From NCBI GenBank assembly GCA_944324465.1, contig CALUWI010000002.1, positions 62,001-126,000 of the forward strand: a DNA stretch of 64,000 nt, written 5' to 3'. Below, in pieces: positions 26,290 through 36,465 of this stretch (its first letter is position 1; each line of letters starts with the position of its first letter). The notes beneath the pieces were generated by a model. It was not told the DNA's origin. It was given only the letters and a program-made list of their open reading frames with translations, and made no database searches. A program made the position numbers and the translations under genes. The stretch is from an uncultured Mucispirillum sp. (lineage in GTDB: Bacteria; Chrysiogenota; Deferribacteres; Deferribacterales; Mucispirillaceae).

Positions 26290-27341
26290 TATTTTTCAGC
26301 TTCTTCCTTTTTAGCTGGTTTTTCTGCTGGTGTTTCTTGAGCTTCACCAGGTATTTCAATATTATATTTTGTTCTTAACTGTTTTTCTATTGATTTAGTA
26401 ACATCAGGGTTCTGCTCTAAATATATTCTTGCATTAACTTCACCCTGACCAAGTTTTGTATCATTCATAGAAAACCATGCACCTGATTTTTGAATAATAC
26501 CAGCCTCAACAGCCATACCTAAAATAATACTTTCGTTTGATATACCTTTTCCAAAAAGTACATCAAATTCTGCTTTTTTAAATGGCGGCGACATTTTATT
26601 TTTAACTACTTTTACAGTAATTTTATTTGCAACAACTTCTTCTTTTTCTTTTACCTGATTGCCTTTTTTCACTTCCATTCTAACTGATGCATAGAATTTT
26701 AATGCATTACCACCTGTAGTAGTTTCAGGATTTCCAAACATAACACCAAGTTTCATACGAGTCTGGTTGATAAATATAAGGCATGTTTTTGATTTATTTA
26801 CAATAGCAGTTAATTTTCTTAACGCCTGGCTCATAAGGCGTGCCTGTAAGCCCATGTGAGCATCGCCCATATCACCTTCAATTTCTGCTTTTGGAGTAAG
26901 GGCAGCAACAGAGTCTACTACTATAACATCAATAGCACCACTTCTAACAAGTGTTTCTGTTATTTCAAGAGCAGATTCCCCATTATCTGGCTGAGAAACA
27001 AGAAGATTATCTGTATCAACACCTATTGCTGCAGCATAGGTTGGGTCAAGTGCGTGTTCTGCATCAATAAATGCTGCAACTCCGCCCATTTTTTGTGCTT
27101 CTGCAATAATATGAAGTGCTATTGTAGTCTTACCACTTGATTCTGCACCATATATTTCTATAATTCTTCCTCTAGGCACACCACCTATACCTAAAGCCAT
27201 ATCTAATGATAATGCACCAGTAGGTATTACAGGTATTTTTTCATCAGGCTTATCACCTAAACGCATAAGTGAGCCTTTACCAAAATCTTTTTCTATTTTG
27301 CCAAGAGCAAGCTCTAACGCTTTCTTTTTATCGCTGTCCAT
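26289..27341 (-). CDS. recA: Recombinase RecA
   Basis: 350 residues. Homologous recombination and SOS co-protease. Walker [29 protein letters not shown] Walker B, FINQTRMK and loop-2 region GNALKFYAS are all present; the C-terminal tail is acidic/Lys-rich as usual. ATG at 27341 is chosen because GGAGG lies five bases upstream; the frame extends to 27380 without a ribosome site. A palindrome at 27386-27402 lies 45-61 bases upstream and may be a regulatory (SOS) operator. Confidence 0.97.
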   Translation of the reverse strand: MDSDKKKALELALGKIEKDFGKGSLMRLGDKPDEKIPVIPTGALSLDMALGIGGVPRGRIIEIYGAESSGKTTIALHIIAEAQKMGGVAAFIDAEHALDPTYAAAIGVDTDNLLVSQPDNGESALEITETLVRSGAIDVIVVDSVAALTPKAEIEGDMGDAHMGLQARLMSQALRKLTAIVNKSKTCLIFINQTRMKLGVMFGNPETTTGGNALKFYASVRMEVKKGNQVKEKEEVVANKITVKVVKNKMSPPFKKAEFDVLFGKGISNESIILGMAVEAGIIQKSGAWFSMNDTKLGQGEVNARIYLEQNPDVTKSIEKQLRTKYNIEIPGEAQETPAEKPAKKEEAEK

Positions 27342-27385
27342 TTTGCCTCCATAGTAATTTGTATGTAACTTAATAATCAATACTA

Positions 27386-27402
27386 GCGACAGCTAATGTC
27401 GC
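27386..27402. promoter_or_regulatory. Palindrome upstream of recA, candidate operator
   Basis: GCGACA-GCTAA-TGTCGC, a perfect 6-5-6 inverted repeat extended by one A/T pair each side. It lies between the leuA stop and recA. A near-identical site GCGACA-TTAAA-TGTCGT is at 53926-53942. A LexA-type operator is the natural guess for recA, but the motif differs from the LexA boxes I know; a leuA 3' hairpin is the alternative. Confidence 0.5.
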
Positions 27403-27417
27403 TTAATTTTAGATGCT

Positions 27418-28941
27418 CTATTTCTCTATTCTACTGATATAGTTATTAAGTGCATTTATATATGCTTCCACAGATGCTATTAATACATCTGTAGAGTATC
27501 CTTTGCCAAGCACTTCTATACCGCTTTTTGCAAATTCTGCAATAACAGTAACTTCACCTTGAGCATCTTTTCCTTGAGTTACTGCATTAATTTTATAATT
27601 TTTAAGTCTGCCTTCATAGCCAGATATTCTTTCAACAGCTTTAAATGCTGCATCTACTGGACCTTCTCCAGTAGAAGAATCAGTTAATATTTCACCAGTA
27701 TCTTTTTTAAGCCTTAATGTTGCTGTAGCTATTAAACTTGAGCCGCTGTTAAAGCCAACATAATCAAGCTCATAATATTTTTTAGCATCGCTTAATTTTC
27801 CTAAAACAATAGCTTCTAAATCTTCATCAAATATTTCTTTCTTTTTATCTGCTAAATCTTTAAAAGCAGCAAATGCTTTTTCTAAATGTTCATCATCTAA
27901 AGTGTAGCCCATTTCTGCAAGCCTTGCTTTAAATGCTGCCCTGCCAGAGTGTTTGCCAAGCACAAGAGAGTTTTTCATAATGCCCACACTTTCTGCAGTC
28001 ATAATTTCATAAGTTGAGCGTTCTTTTAATACTCCGTCCTGATGTATGCCTGATTCATGAGCAAAAGCATTTTTACCAACAATAGCTTTATTTGGCTGTA
28101 CATCTATACCAGTTATGCTTGTAATCATTCTGCTTGTTTTATATATTTCTGTAGTATTAATTGTTGTTTCTATATCTTTGTAGAAATCTTTTCTAACATT
28201 TATAGCCATACAGATTTCTTCAAGAGCAGAGTTTCCGGCACGCTCGCCTATACCATTTATGGTACATTCCACCTGGTCTGCACCTGCTCTGATTGCTGCA
28301 AGTGAGTTTGCAACCCCCATACCTAAATCATCGTGGTTATGAGTGCTGAGTACTACTTTATCTATATTTGCAACATTATTTTTTACACCAGAAAAAAGTG
28401 CATATATTTCATCAGGCATAATATAGCCGACAGTATCCGGCAGATTAATTGTGAGAGCACCTTCTTTAATAACTGCATCTATTATTTGATATAAAAAGTC
28501 TGGGTCACTTCTTAAAGCATCTTCTGCACTAAATTCTACATCATCACATAAGTTTCTTGCAAATCTAACAGCTTCACGGGCAAGTTCTATAACTTCTTCC
28601 CTTGATTTCTTCAGTTTATGTTTCATGTGGATATCAGAAGTTGCTATAAATGTATGAATTCTTGGACGAGCTGCATTTTTTGTAGCTTCATACACTGCTT
28701 CTATATCTTTTTTATTAGCACGGGAAAGCCCGCAAATACTAGAATTTTTTACAAGTGATGATATTTTCTGCACAGCTTCAAAATCACCAGGTGATGATGC
28801 TGGAAAGCCTGCTTCTATAACATCTACTCCAAGCCTTTCAAGCTGCAGTGCAAGTCTTATTTTTTCATCAGTAGTCATACTGAAACCCGGGCACTGTTCA
28901 CCATCCCTTAAAGTTGTATCAAAAAATATTAATTTACGCAT
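27418..28941 (-). CDS. leuA: 2-isopropylmalate synthase
   Basis: 507 residues; condenses acetyl-CoA with 2-ketoisovalerate, first step of leucine synthesis. HMGL-like TIM barrel with [23 protein letters not shown], metal-binding [13 protein letters not shown] and [14 protein letters not shown]-terminal regulatory LeuA dimer domain from about 390 with [12 protein letters not shown] and [11 protein letters not shown], so leucine feedback inhibition is expected. It sits between pssA and recA rather than with other leu genes, though the ilv genes are a few kilobases away on the same strand. Confidence 0.95.
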   Translation of the reverse strand: MRKLIFFDTTLRDGEQCPGFSMTTDEKIRLALQLERLGVDVIEAGFPASSPGDFEAVQKISSLVKNSSICGLSRANKKDIEAVYEATKNAARPRIHTFIATSDIHMKHKLKKSREEVIELAREAVRFARNLCDDVEFSAEDALRSDPDFLYQIIDAVIKEGALTINLPDTVGYIMPDEIYALFSGVKNNVANIDKVVLSTHNHDDLGMGVANSLAAIRAGADQVECTINGIGERAGNSALEEICMAINVRKDFYKDIETTINTTEIYKTSRMITSITGIDVQPNKAIVGKNAFAHESGIHQDGVLKERSTYEIMTAESVGIMKNSLVLGKHSGRAAFKARLAEMGYTLDDEHLEKAFAAFKDLADKKKEIFDEDLEAIVLGKLSDAKKYYELDYVGFNSGSSLIATATLRLKKDTGEILTDSSTGEGPVDAAFKAVERISGYEGRLKNYKINAVTQGKDAQGEVTVIAEFAKSGIEVLGKGYSTDVLIASVEAYINALNNYISRIEK

Positions 28942-28954
28942 TATTTACTCCGAA

Positions 28955-29758
28955 TTAATTTTCCTGCTGATTATTTTCTTCTGCTGTTTTTGGTTTGCCT
29001 TTTATCATTTTAAAAAGTGCAAGCAGCAGACCAATAGTGATGTATGCAGTAATCATAATGAATGATACTACTTCAAAATAAAGCACTAAAATAGATATGA
29101 ATATAACCATTATGATTAATGCTTGAAATGGACGCGCCTTAAAGTAGCTCATTTTTTTAAAGCTGAAAAAAGGCACTGTGCTTACCATTAAAAATGCAAG
29201 CAGATATATACTTACAAGGAAAAACATAGATAAAGCAGCTTTCTCTAAATCAAGCCCAAGTTTATGTATAAAAAGAACACTTGTAGCAATAAATGCCGCA
29301 GCTGCAGGGATAGGTAACCCTACAAAATATACATTGCTTATTTTACCACTCTGTACATTAAAGCGGGCAAGCCTTAATGCTCCACAGGCAACAAATAAAA
29401 ATACTGCCACAATGCCTACTCTGTCAAAGCCTTTTAAAAGCCATTCATAAACAAGTATTGCTGGTGCTACACCAAAAGATACCATATCACATAATGAATC
29501 AAGCTGGACACCAAAATCACTTGTGCCGTTAACAATGCGGGCTACTTTTCCATCTATGCCGTCAAAAAAAGCAGCCAGCAGTAGAAAATATGCAGCATAT
29601 ACAAAATTATCACCTTCTACTATTCTGCTGCCTACTGAAAGCATAATAGAATATACTCCGCATAAAAGCCCCATAATAGTAATAAAATTAGGCAGTATAA
29701 TATTCCTATTGCGAAGTGTCATATTTAATTTACCTGGTTTTTCAGAAAACATACTCAT
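28955..29758 (-). CDS. pssA: CDP-diacylglycerol--serine O-phosphatidyltransferase
   Basis: 267-residue inner-membrane enzyme making phosphatidylserine. The CDP-alcohol phosphatidyltransferase motif D-G-x2-A-R-x8-G-x3-D-x3-D appears as FDGIDGKVAR...DFGVQLDSLCD near residues 75-100. Six or so hydrophobic segments follow the family topology. It is directly downstream of psd, so the pair supplies phosphatidylethanolamine. A hydrophilic tail ends the protein. Confidence 0.93.
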   Translation of the reverse strand: MSMFSEKPGKLNMTLRNRNIILPNFITIMGLLCGVYSIMLSVGSRIVEGDNFVYAAYFLLLAAFFDGIDGKVARIVNGTSDFGVQLDSLCDMVSFGVAPAILVYEWLLKGFDRVGIVAVFLFVACGALRLARFNVQSGKISNVYFVGLPIPAAAAFIATSVLFIHKLGLDLEKAALSMFFLVSIYLLAFLMVSTVPFFSFKKMSYFKARPFQALIIMVIFISILVLYFEVVSFIMITAYITIGLLLALFKMIKGKPKTAEENNQQEN

Positions 29759-29778
29759 TTTTTTACCTTGATATATTT

Positions 29779-30396
29779 TTAGTCATTAAATTTAGCAATA
29801 ATACTTTCGCCTGCTTTTACTTCATCATCAACTTCTACTTGAATTTCTGCAGAAAGTGGGAAGTAATGGTCTACACGGGAAGAAAATTTTATCATACCAA
29901 ACCTGTCCCCTGTTGCCATTAAATCGCCTTCTTTAACATAGCTTACAGTTCTTCTTGCCACAAGTCCTGCCACCTGAACAGCAATAACTTTACCATATTT
30001 TGTATCAAATGTAATAATATTTCTTTCATTAATAATAGAAGCATCTTTACGGCTTGCATTTACAAATTTACCTGGAATATGTTCAATAGAAGTAACTGTA
30101 CCAGTAACTGGAGTTCTATTTACATGTACAGAAAATACATTCATAAATACGCCCACTTTTTTATATTTTTCGCCTTTAAACTCTACTTCTTCCACTTCTA
30201 CTACTTTACCGTCAGCAGCAGAAACTGCAATATCCTGCTCAATAGGTGCATTTCTTTCAGGGTCTCTAAAAAACCATAAAAACAATGCAAGCAGCAGTAT
30301 AGATATAGTAACCCATATAAACCATGGAATAATATAAAATAGAATAGTTGCAACTAATGCACTTATAATAAACGGATATCCTTCTTTAGCAATCAT
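29779..30396 (-). CDS. psd: Phosphatidylserine decarboxylase (short form)
   Basis: 205 residues, the small archaeal-type proenzyme. Makes phosphatidylethanolamine using a pyruvoyl group formed by self-cleavage before a serine. N-terminal membrane segments (about 10-45), RDPERNAPIEQDIAVSAADGKV, VFMNVFSVHVNRTPV, and the processing region GMIKFSSRVDHYFP. Known short-form enzymes have Gly-Ser at the cleavage point (FGSR), whereas here it reads Ser-Ser. First gene of the psd-pssA run leading on to leuA and recA. Confidence 0.92.
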   Translation of the reverse strand: MIAKEGYPFIISALVATILFYIIPWFIWVTISILLLALFLWFFRDPERNAPIEQDIAVSAADGKVVEVEEVEFKGEKYKKVGVFMNVFSVHVNRTPVTGTVTSIEHIPGKFVNASRKDASIINERNIITFDTKYGKVIAVQVAGLVARRTVSYVKEGDLMATGDRFGMIKFSSRVDHYFPLSAEIQVEVDDEVKAGESIIAKFND

Positions 30397-30576
30397 AATG
30401 ACCTCACATAAATATAGTTATGCTAATATATCACAAAATAATTGTTGTAGCAATAAATTTTACTTAAAATAATATGCAAAGTTTAAATACTAAGTTTATA
30501 TTTTTTATACCAAATAAAGTTTGTATTTACATGCTTTATGTAATATTTTTATTTATTATTTTTAAAGGGGTGAAAT

Positions 30577-30982
30577 ATGGGTTATATTAATAATAATACA
30601 GGTTATCCTTCACATACTTTATCAAGCCGTTCAGTAATTTAAAAAAAATATGTATGCAGTAATCACACCAGACGGGCTTGTAAAAAATAATATATACGGC
30701 TATGAAAACTGTGATATACGCATACTTCCTTCTCCCCTTTTAGGTGCATCTTTTGTTGATTATATTATAACAGTAAAAAAAGAAGGCAGAAATATAAGCG
30801 GTATAGGTCAGAATGGGGAAGAAGTATTTTTATTTGTAATAGAAGGCTCCTTATTAGTTTATAATGATAGTAAAAAAGCAGAGCTTACAAAAGGCGGCTT
30901 TTTCTTTTCCCCTGCACCATTTAAACTTTATTTTGAAAATAATTCTAATAATAATGCAAAAATACTTTTATATAATAGATAA
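30577..30982 (+). pseudogene. allE: Remnant of (S)-ureidoglycine aminohydrolase: frameshifted and truncated
   Basis: AllE is a bicupin of about 260 residues that releases ammonia from ureidoglycine in allantoin degradation. Here AAGGGG and ATG at 30577 begin MGYINNNTGYPSHTLSSRSVI and hit TAA at 30640. Dropping one base in the TTT/A8 run restores SRSVIKKNMYAVITPDGLVKN, matching the family, and the frame continues through ENCDIRILPSPLLGASFVDY and the cupin core to KILLYNR, then stops at 30982. That is the end of the first cupin domain; the second, catalytic half (expected HGYIETHVQEHGAY-like) is not found downstream. The piece from 30650 alone looks like a 110-residue ORF. Confidence 0.82.
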
Positions 30983-31041
30983 AAAAATTTAATATTACTC
31001 TAAAAAGTTTGTATTTTTATTTATAATTAATTTTACAGGCA

Positions 31042-31091
31042 GTAAAACAATACGCTATCTAACCGCCGCACAACTTAGATAGTAAAGTTTT
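31042..31091. repeat. Nested imperfect hairpin
   Basis: CTATCTAA (31055-31062) pairs with TTAGATAG (31075-31082), flanked by outer AAAAC...GTTTT. Part of the palindrome cluster filling the 490-base gap between the allE remnant and ilvC. Confidence 0.55.
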
Positions 31092-31092
31092 C

Positions 31093-31243
31093 GTTATTTC
31101 ATTTCTTATGCTCCAAATTGTATAACCATTCACAATTTTTTCTCCATTGCCACTACAACTCGCTGTTGCTCAGACAAGTAGCTGGCAAATCATTCCAAAA
31201 AAATTGTTCATATACAATGAAGTCGCAAAGCAAATGAAATAAC
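31093..31243. repeat. Large imperfect palindrome, candidate MITE-like element
   Basis: The ends GTTATTTCATTT (31093-31104) and AAATGAAATAAC (31232-31243) are a perfect 12-base inverted repeat. Inside, ATTGTATA-x-CAATTTTTT on the left matches the reverse complement of AAAAAAATTG-x-TATACAAT on the right, and GCCACTAC near 31149 pairs with GTAGCTGGC near 31178-31186. So the whole 151 bases can fold back on itself. No ORF inside. Composition (CTCGCTGTTGCTCAGACA) differs from the surroundings. Confidence 0.6.
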
Positions 31244-31330
31244 CCGATGTATCTTTTAAATTGGAAATAATCTATAAATTATTTTATAAGCCAAAAATAA
31301 ATTTTTCGTAAGCCTAATAATACTCTCCAG

Positions 31331-31372
31331 CCAATATTTCTGATTCCTCGTTACTCACTCGGGAAATATTGT
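31331..31372. repeat. Third imperfect palindrome of the cluster
   Basis: CAATATTTC (31332-31340) pairs with GAAATATTG (31363-31371) around CTCGTTACTCACTCG, a loop similar in type to that of the 31093-31243 element. The intervening stretch 31244-31330 has TAAGCC direct repeats and no gene. Confidence 0.5.
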
Positions 31373-31411
31373 CCTCGTAAAAAACACTCGCCATAATTAT
31401 AAAAACAAAGC

Positions 31412-31444
31412 GGCAGTTTTACCGCACATGTCGCTAAAACTGCC
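31412..31444 (-). terminator. Terminator of the ilv operon
   Basis: GGCAGTTTTA (31412-31421) pairs perfectly with TAAAACTGCC (31435-31444); minus strand continues CTTTGTTTTTAT. 33 bases after the ilvC stop. Confidence 0.8.
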
Positions 31445-31476
31445 AATATTCATAAATCTTTTAAATCTATTAATAA

Positions 31477-32493
31477 TTAGTTTTTAGATTTATCTACAAT
31501 TTTGCTTTTACCGAGCCAGCTCATCATGCCGCGAAGTTTTTCGCCTACTTCTTCAATTGGGTGGCTGTTAGAAATATTAGATAATGCATGGAAATGTGGT
31601 GCATTTACTTTGTTTTCCATCATCCATTCTTTTGCAAAAGTACCGTCTTGAATTTCTCTTAATACTTTTTTCATTTCTTCTTTAGCTGCAGGAGATACTA
31701 CTCTTGGACCTCTTGTTAAGCCGCCGTATTCTGCTGTATTAGAAATAGAATACTGCATATTTTTAATGCCGCCTTCATAGATTAAGTCTACAATTAATTT
31801 CATTTCATGCAGACATTCAAAGTATGCCATTTCTGGAGCATAGCCAGCTTCTGTTAATGTTTCAAAGCCATATTGAATAAGTTTTGCTAAACCGCCGCAT
31901 AATACAGCCTGTTCACCAAAAAGGTCAGTTTCAGTTTCTTCTTTAAAGCTTGTTTCAATAACACCAGCTCTTGCACCGCCGATAGCTGCAGCATAAGCAA
32001 GTGCAACTTCTTTAGAATCCCCTGTTGCATCTTGGTAAACTGCGATTAAGCAAGGAACGCCGCTGCCAATTTCATACTGCTGACGAACTAAGTGGCCAGG
32101 ACCTTTTGGAGCAATCATAATAACATTTACATCTGCTGGTGGCACAATTTGACCAAAATGGATATTAAAACCATGAGCGAATGCTAAATAAGAACCAGAT
32201 TTTAAGTTTGGAGCTATTTCATTTTTATAGATTTCACCTTGAAGTTCATCTGGAGTAAGTATCATAACTAAATCAGCCCATGCAGCTGCTTCTGCTACTG
32301 TCATAACTTTTAAGCCTGCATTTTCTGCTTTTTTCCATGACGCACTGTTTTTTCTTAATGCAACAGCAACATCACATCCAGAATCTTTTAAGTTGTTAGA
32401 GTGGCCGTAACCTTGGCTGCCGTAGCCGATTACTGCTATTTTTTTGCTTTTGATAGCACCTAAATTGGCATCTTTTTCATAATAAACTTTCAT
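31477..32493 (-). CDS. ilvC: Ketol-acid reductoisomerase
   Basis: 338 residues, class I length. Converts acetolactate to 2,3-dihydroxyisovalerate with NAD(P)H and Mg. Rossmann motif [17 protein letters not shown] near residues 23-39, [10 protein letters not shown], and the acidic Mg-binding region [16 protein letters not shown] near 190-205, followed by [17 protein letters not shown]. Last gene of ilvD-ilvB-ilvN-ilvC with a strong terminator after it. Confidence 0.96.
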   Translation of the reverse strand: MKVYYEKDANLGAIKSKKIAVIGYGSQGYGHSNNLKDSGCDVAVALRKNSASWKKAENAGLKVMTVAEAAAWADLVMILTPDELQGEIYKNEIAPNLKSGSYLAFAHGFNIHFGQIVPPADVNVIMIAPKGPGHLVRQQYEIGSGVPCLIAVYQDATGDSKEVALAYAAAIGGARAGVIETSFKEETETDLFGEQAVLCGGLAKLIQYGFETLTEAGYAPEMAYFECLHEMKLIVDLIYEGGIKNMQYSISNTAEYGGLTRGPRVVSPAAKEEMKKVLREIQDGTFAKEWMMENKVNAPHFHALSNISNSHPIEEVGEKLRGMMSWLGKSKIVDKSKN

Positions 32494-32545
32494 TTGTTTA
32501 CCTCATATTTATATTTTTACAGCTTTTTTTATCAGCTTTAATTAT

Positions 32546-33073
32546 TTACTTATTAGCAGACTGTTTTAATCTTTCCATTTCGCTTGTTGCTTTTGAGCCT
32601 CTGCCTATTGCAAGACAGCCTGAACGGACTAACTCAATAATACCATAAGGGCGGACAAGTTCAATAAAAGCCTGCAGTTTATCATTATCACCAGTTATTT
32701 CTATAACCATACTTTCTGGTGTAATATCTACCACATTGCCACGGAAAGTATTAACCATATTATAAATATCACTTCTGTATTTCTGAGTAACATATACTTT
32801 TACAAGAACAAGTTCTCTTTCAATATGGTTATATGATGTTAAATCTCTTACTTTTAAAACATTTATCAGCTTACGAAGCTGTTTAATAATCTGCTCTATA
32901 ATTCTATCATCACCGTAAGTAACAATAGTCATCATAGATACATCGTGTTTATCAGTAGAGTTAACTGTTAAGCTCTCAATATTGTATCCTCTGCCTGAGA
33001 AAAGACCTGCCACACGAGCAAGAACACCAAATTTATTTTCAACAAGGATTGATATAATATGTCTTTTTTCCAT
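32546..33073 (-). CDS. ilvN: Acetolactate synthase small (regulatory) subunit
   Basis: 175 residues. Two ACT-like domains; the first, RHIISILVENKFGVLARVAGLF with GRGYNIESLTV, binds valine in known homologues to give feedback inhibition of the large subunit. Normal length for the long IlvH/IlvN type. It follows ilvB by five bases. Confidence 0.94.
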   Translation of the reverse strand: MEKRHIISILVENKFGVLARVAGLFSGRGYNIESLTVNSTDKHDVSMMTIVTYGDDRIIEQIIKQLRKLINVLKVRDLTSYNHIERELVLVKVYVTQKYRSDIYNMVNTFRGNVVDITPESMVIEITGDNDKLQAFIELVRPYGIIELVRSGCLAIGRGSKATSEMERLKQSANK

Positions 33074-33078
33074 AGCAC

Positions 33079-34773
33079 TTACCTTATTATCATTTCATCA
33101 ATTGATGCACCTGCAGGCACCATAGGATATACATTTTCTTCCCTGTCGCATACAAAATCCATAAGTACAGGTCTGTCTTTTATTTTAAGAGATTCTCTTA
33201 AAACTGCCTCAACATCTGCTACCTTTTCAGCACGCATACCGATACAGCCGTAGGCTTCAGCTAATTTTACAAAATCAGGCTGCACTTCAAGACAGGTATC
33301 AGAATATTTTTTATTAAAAAATAACTGCTGCCACTGCCTTACCATGCCTAAAAATTTGTTATTGATAATAACAGTTTTCACACCTACTCTGTACTGTACG
33401 CATGTTGTTAATTCCTGCATATTCATTAAGATACCGCCATCACCTGATACACAAAATACTTCCTTATCAGGTCTGCCGATTTTTGCACCCATTGCAGCAG
33501 GAAGACCGTAACCCATTGTACCCATACCGCCAGATGATAAAAACTGTCTAGGAAAGTTGTATTTATAAAACTGACCTGTCCACATTTGATGCTGACCTAC
33601 ATCTGTAGCAATAATCGCATCGCCACCTGTAACATTGTATAATGTTTCTATTACATACTGAGGCTTAATGATTTTATCGCTGAATTTATAAGAGAATGGT
33701 TTTTCTTTATCCCAGCCTTTTACTGTTTCAAACCATTCATCTCTTTCCTGTTTGCATTTATCCCATTTATAATCATCAAGATGCTTGTTTATCATCTGCA
33801 GAACATTGTAACTGTCACCAACAACAGGTATTTCAATATCAACAGTTTTACTGATAGATGACGGGTCTATATCAATATGTGCTATTCTTGCATTTTTTGC
33901 AAACCTGTCAAGCCTGCCTGTAGAACGGTCAGTAAACCTTGTGCCGATAGCTATAATAAAATCTGATTCAGTAACTGCCATATTAGAAGCATAGTTACCA
34001 TGCATACCAAGCCAGCCTATCCACTGGTTATCAGTTGCAGGGTATCCGCTGAGCCCCATAAATGATGAAACAACAGGCAGATTCACTGCATGAGCAAATT
34101 TGATTAATTCTTCTGTTGCTCCCTTACTTACTTTTACACCACCGCCAATAAATATAACTGGTTTTTTAGCAGTTTCTAATGCTTTAAGCAGCTTTTTCAC
34201 CTGCATTGGATGGCCTTCTGTAGTAGGCTGATAGCCTGCTAAATGTATCTTGCCATTTGGCTCATATTTTACTTTTGCAGCAAACACATCTTTTGGAATA
34301 TCCACAAGCACAGGACCAGGTCTGCCTGTTGTGGCAATATGTATTGCTTCGTTCATAGTGTCTGCTAAATCTTTTACATCTGTTACAAGGTAACTGTGTT
34401 TTACTATAGGGCGTGTTATACCTACAATATCAGCTTCCTGAAATGCATCTCCGCCAATTAAGTTTGAAACAACCTGCCCAGTAATTACAAGCATAGGAAC
34501 ACTATCCATATAAGCTGTGCCAATACCTGTTACAAGGTTTGTAGCACCAGGACCGCTTGTTGCCATACATACACCTATTTTACCAGTTGCTCTTGCATAG
34601 CCGTCTGCAGCATGTGCTCCACCCTGTTCATGACGAGGCAGAATATGTTTTAAATCAGAATCAAATAATGTATCGTAAAAACCAGTAAGAGAACCGCCAG
34701 GGTAGCTGAATATTACATCAACACCATTACGCTTTAAGCAGTCTATTACAATTTCTCCACCTGAACATATCAT
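33079..34773 (-). CDS. ilvB: Acetolactate synthase large (catalytic) subunit
   Basis: 564 residues, TPP- and FAD-dependent. N-terminal domain FSYPGGSLTGFYD and RHEQGGAHAADGYARATGKIG with the catalytic Glu; ATSGPGATNLVTGI; C-terminal Mg-TPP motif GDGGILMNMQELTT to NNKFLGMVRQWQ. Makes acetolactate from two pyruvates (valine/leucine) or acetohydroxybutyrate (isoleucine). Clear biosynthetic type because the regulatory subunit follows. Confidence 0.96.
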   Translation of the reverse strand: MICSGGEIVIDCLKRNGVDVIFSYPGGSLTGFYDTLFDSDLKHILPRHEQGGAHAADGYARATGKIGVCMATSGPGATNLVTGIGTAYMDSVPMLVITGQVVSNLIGGDAFQEADIVGITRPIVKHSYLVTDVKDLADTMNEAIHIATTGRPGPVLVDIPKDVFAAKVKYEPNGKIHLAGYQPTTEGHPMQVKKLLKALETAKKPVIFIGGGVKVSKGATEELIKFAHAVNLPVVSSFMGLSGYPATDNQWIGWLGMHGNYASNMAVTESDFIIAIGTRFTDRSTGRLDRFAKNARIAHIDIDPSSISKTVDIEIPVVGDSYNVLQMINKHLDDYKWDKCKQERDEWFETVKGWDKEKPFSYKFSDKIIKPQYVIETLYNVTGGDAIIATDVGQHQMWTGQFYKYNFPRQFLSSGGMGTMGYGLPAAMGAKIGRPDKEVFCVSGDGGILMNMQELTTCVQYRVGVKTVIINNKFLGMVRQWQQLFFNKKYSDTCLEVQPDFVKLAEAYGCIGMRAEKVADVEAVLRESLKIKDRPVLMDFVCDREENVYPMVPAGASIDEMIIR

Positions 34774-34806
34774 ATTAATACTCCAATATTATGGTTTACA
34801 CTAAAA

Positions 34807-36465
34807 TTATTTATCTCTTTTAAATATAGCTCCCTCATTAGCACTAGATACTCCTTTAGCATATTTTGCTAAATAGCCGCTTGCTACTTTTGGTGCTGGA
34901 GCTTTAAAGTTTGCACGCCTTTTTTCAAGTTCAGCATCACTTACTTCTAAGTGGATACTTCTTTCTGGTATATTAATAGCTATTTTATCACCGTCTTCTA
35001 CAAGAGCAATAATACCGCCCTCTGCAGCTTCTGGAGAAATATGACCAACACATGGTCCTCGTGTACCGCCAGAAAATCTGCCGTCAGTAATTAATGCCAC
35101 CTGAGTAAGCCCAAGACCTGCGATTGCAGCTGTTGGTGCAAGCATTTCTCTCATACCTGGACCGCCTTTTGGACCTTCATAGCGAATAACTACTATATCA
35201 CCATTTTTTATAACACCGCCCATAATTGCTGCCATGGCATCTTCTTCAGAATTAAAAGTTTTTGCTGTACCAGTAAATACCATCATATCTGGATTTACTG
35301 CACTCTGTTTAATAACTGAACCGCCTGGCGCAATATTACCGCGAAGAACTGCAATACCTCCCTCTTTATGATATGGATTATCTAATGGACGGATAATATC
35401 TTCATCATAGTTTTCTGCTGCTTTGCATATTTCTTTTACAGTCATACCGCTTACAGTAATGTTATCTTCTAAATGGCTTTCAAGAGATTTCATAACAGCA
35501 GGAATACCACCTGCAAATTCAAAATCTTCCATAAAATATTTACCGCCAGGAAGAAGGCTTGTAATGTGCGGAGTTTCTTTTGATAAAGCATCAAAAGAAT
35601 CTAAATTTAAATTAATTCCTGCTTCATAAGCAATTGCAGGAAGATGCAGTGTAGTATTTGTTGAGCCGCCAAGAGCTAAATCTGCCTTAATTGCATTTCT
35701 GAATGCTTTTTCATTCATAATATCAAGAGGCTTAATATTTTCTTTAACTAATGAAACAAGACGAACACCAGAATCAAAAGCAATTCTGCGTTTTTTTGCC
35801 ATACCAGCCATAGCTGTTGCACAGCCAGGCATACTCATACCCATAACTTCTGTTAAGCATGCCATAGTATTAGCTGTAAAAAGCCCCTGACATGCACCTT
35901 CACCAGGGCAGGCTGTCATTTCCATATTAGTCATTTCATCTTCATCTATTTCGCCAGTTGCAGCTTTTGATGCAGCTTCAAATGAATCTGTAATAAAATC
36001 ACGCCTTTTCATACGGTAGTTACCGCTCATCATAGGACCTGCTGTAACTACAATAGACGGCACATTAAGTCTTGCTGCAGCCATAAGCATTCCTGGAGTA
36101 ATTTTATCGCAGTTAGTAATAAAAAGAACACCGTCAAGAGAATGAGCATTTACAACACATTCTATCATATCGGCAATAGCATCACGGCTTGGCAGACTGT
36201 AACGCATACCAGAGTGTCCCATAGATATACCATCACATACACCTGGAACACTGAATATAAATGCCTGACCGCCGCCTGTATGAATACCTTTTTCTGCAAA
36301 CCTTTCAAGTATTCTCATACCAGAATGGCCAGGAATAAGGTCTGTAAAACTTGAACATATACCAATAAATGGTGCATCCATTTGGTTTTTAGAAACACCT
36401 GTACCATATATTAATGCTCTGTTTGGAGCACGCTGGCACCCTTTTTTAATAATATCACTTCTCAT
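34807..36465 (-). CDS. ilvD: Dihydroxy-acid dehydratase
   Basis: 552 residues; iron-sulfur dehydratase giving 2-ketoisovalerate and 2-keto-3-methylvalerate. Signature [12 protein letters not shown] and [16 protein letters not shown] supply cluster ligands, [10 protein letters not shown] is near the C-terminus. ATG at 36465 has AAGGG eight bases upstream; a TTG at 36483 extends the frame but lies before the ribosome site. First gene of the ilvDBNC operon. No leader peptide, T-box or riboswitch recognised in the 240 bases upstream; only a short dyad ATAACTT/AAGTTAT near 36482-36516. Confidence 0.95.
   Translation of the reverse strand: MRSDIIKKGCQRAPNRALIYGTGVSKNQMDAPFIGICSSFTDLIPGHSGMRILERFAEKGIHTGGGQAFIFSVPGVCDGISMGHSGMRYSLPSRDAIADMIECVVNAHSLDGVLFITNCDKITPGMLMAAARLNVPSIVVTAGPMMSGNYRMKRRDFITDSFEAASKAATGEIDEDEMTNMEMTACPGEGACQGLFTANTMACLTEVMGMSMPGCATAMAGMAKKRRIAFDSGVRLVSLVKENIKPLDIMNEKAFRNAIKADLALGGSTNTTLHLPAIAYEAGINLNLDSFDALSKETPHITSLLPGGKYFMEDFEFAGGIPAVMKSLESHLEDNITVSGMTVKEICKAAENYDEDIIRPLDNPYHKEGGIAVLRGNIAPGGSVIKQSAVNPDMMVFTGTAKTFNSEEDAMAAIMGGVIKNGDIVVIRYEGPKGGPGMREMLAPTAAIAGLGLTQVALITDGRFSGGTRGPCVGHISPEAAEGGIIALVEDGDKIAINIPERSIHLEVSDAELEKRRANFKAPAPKVASGYLAKYAKGVSSANEGAIFKRDK

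Noticed and set aside
31423-31436. GCGACATGTGCGG-like sequence as a third copy of the recA palindrome
   Set aside because: It is the loop of the ilvC terminator and lacks the N5 spacing and second half-site.
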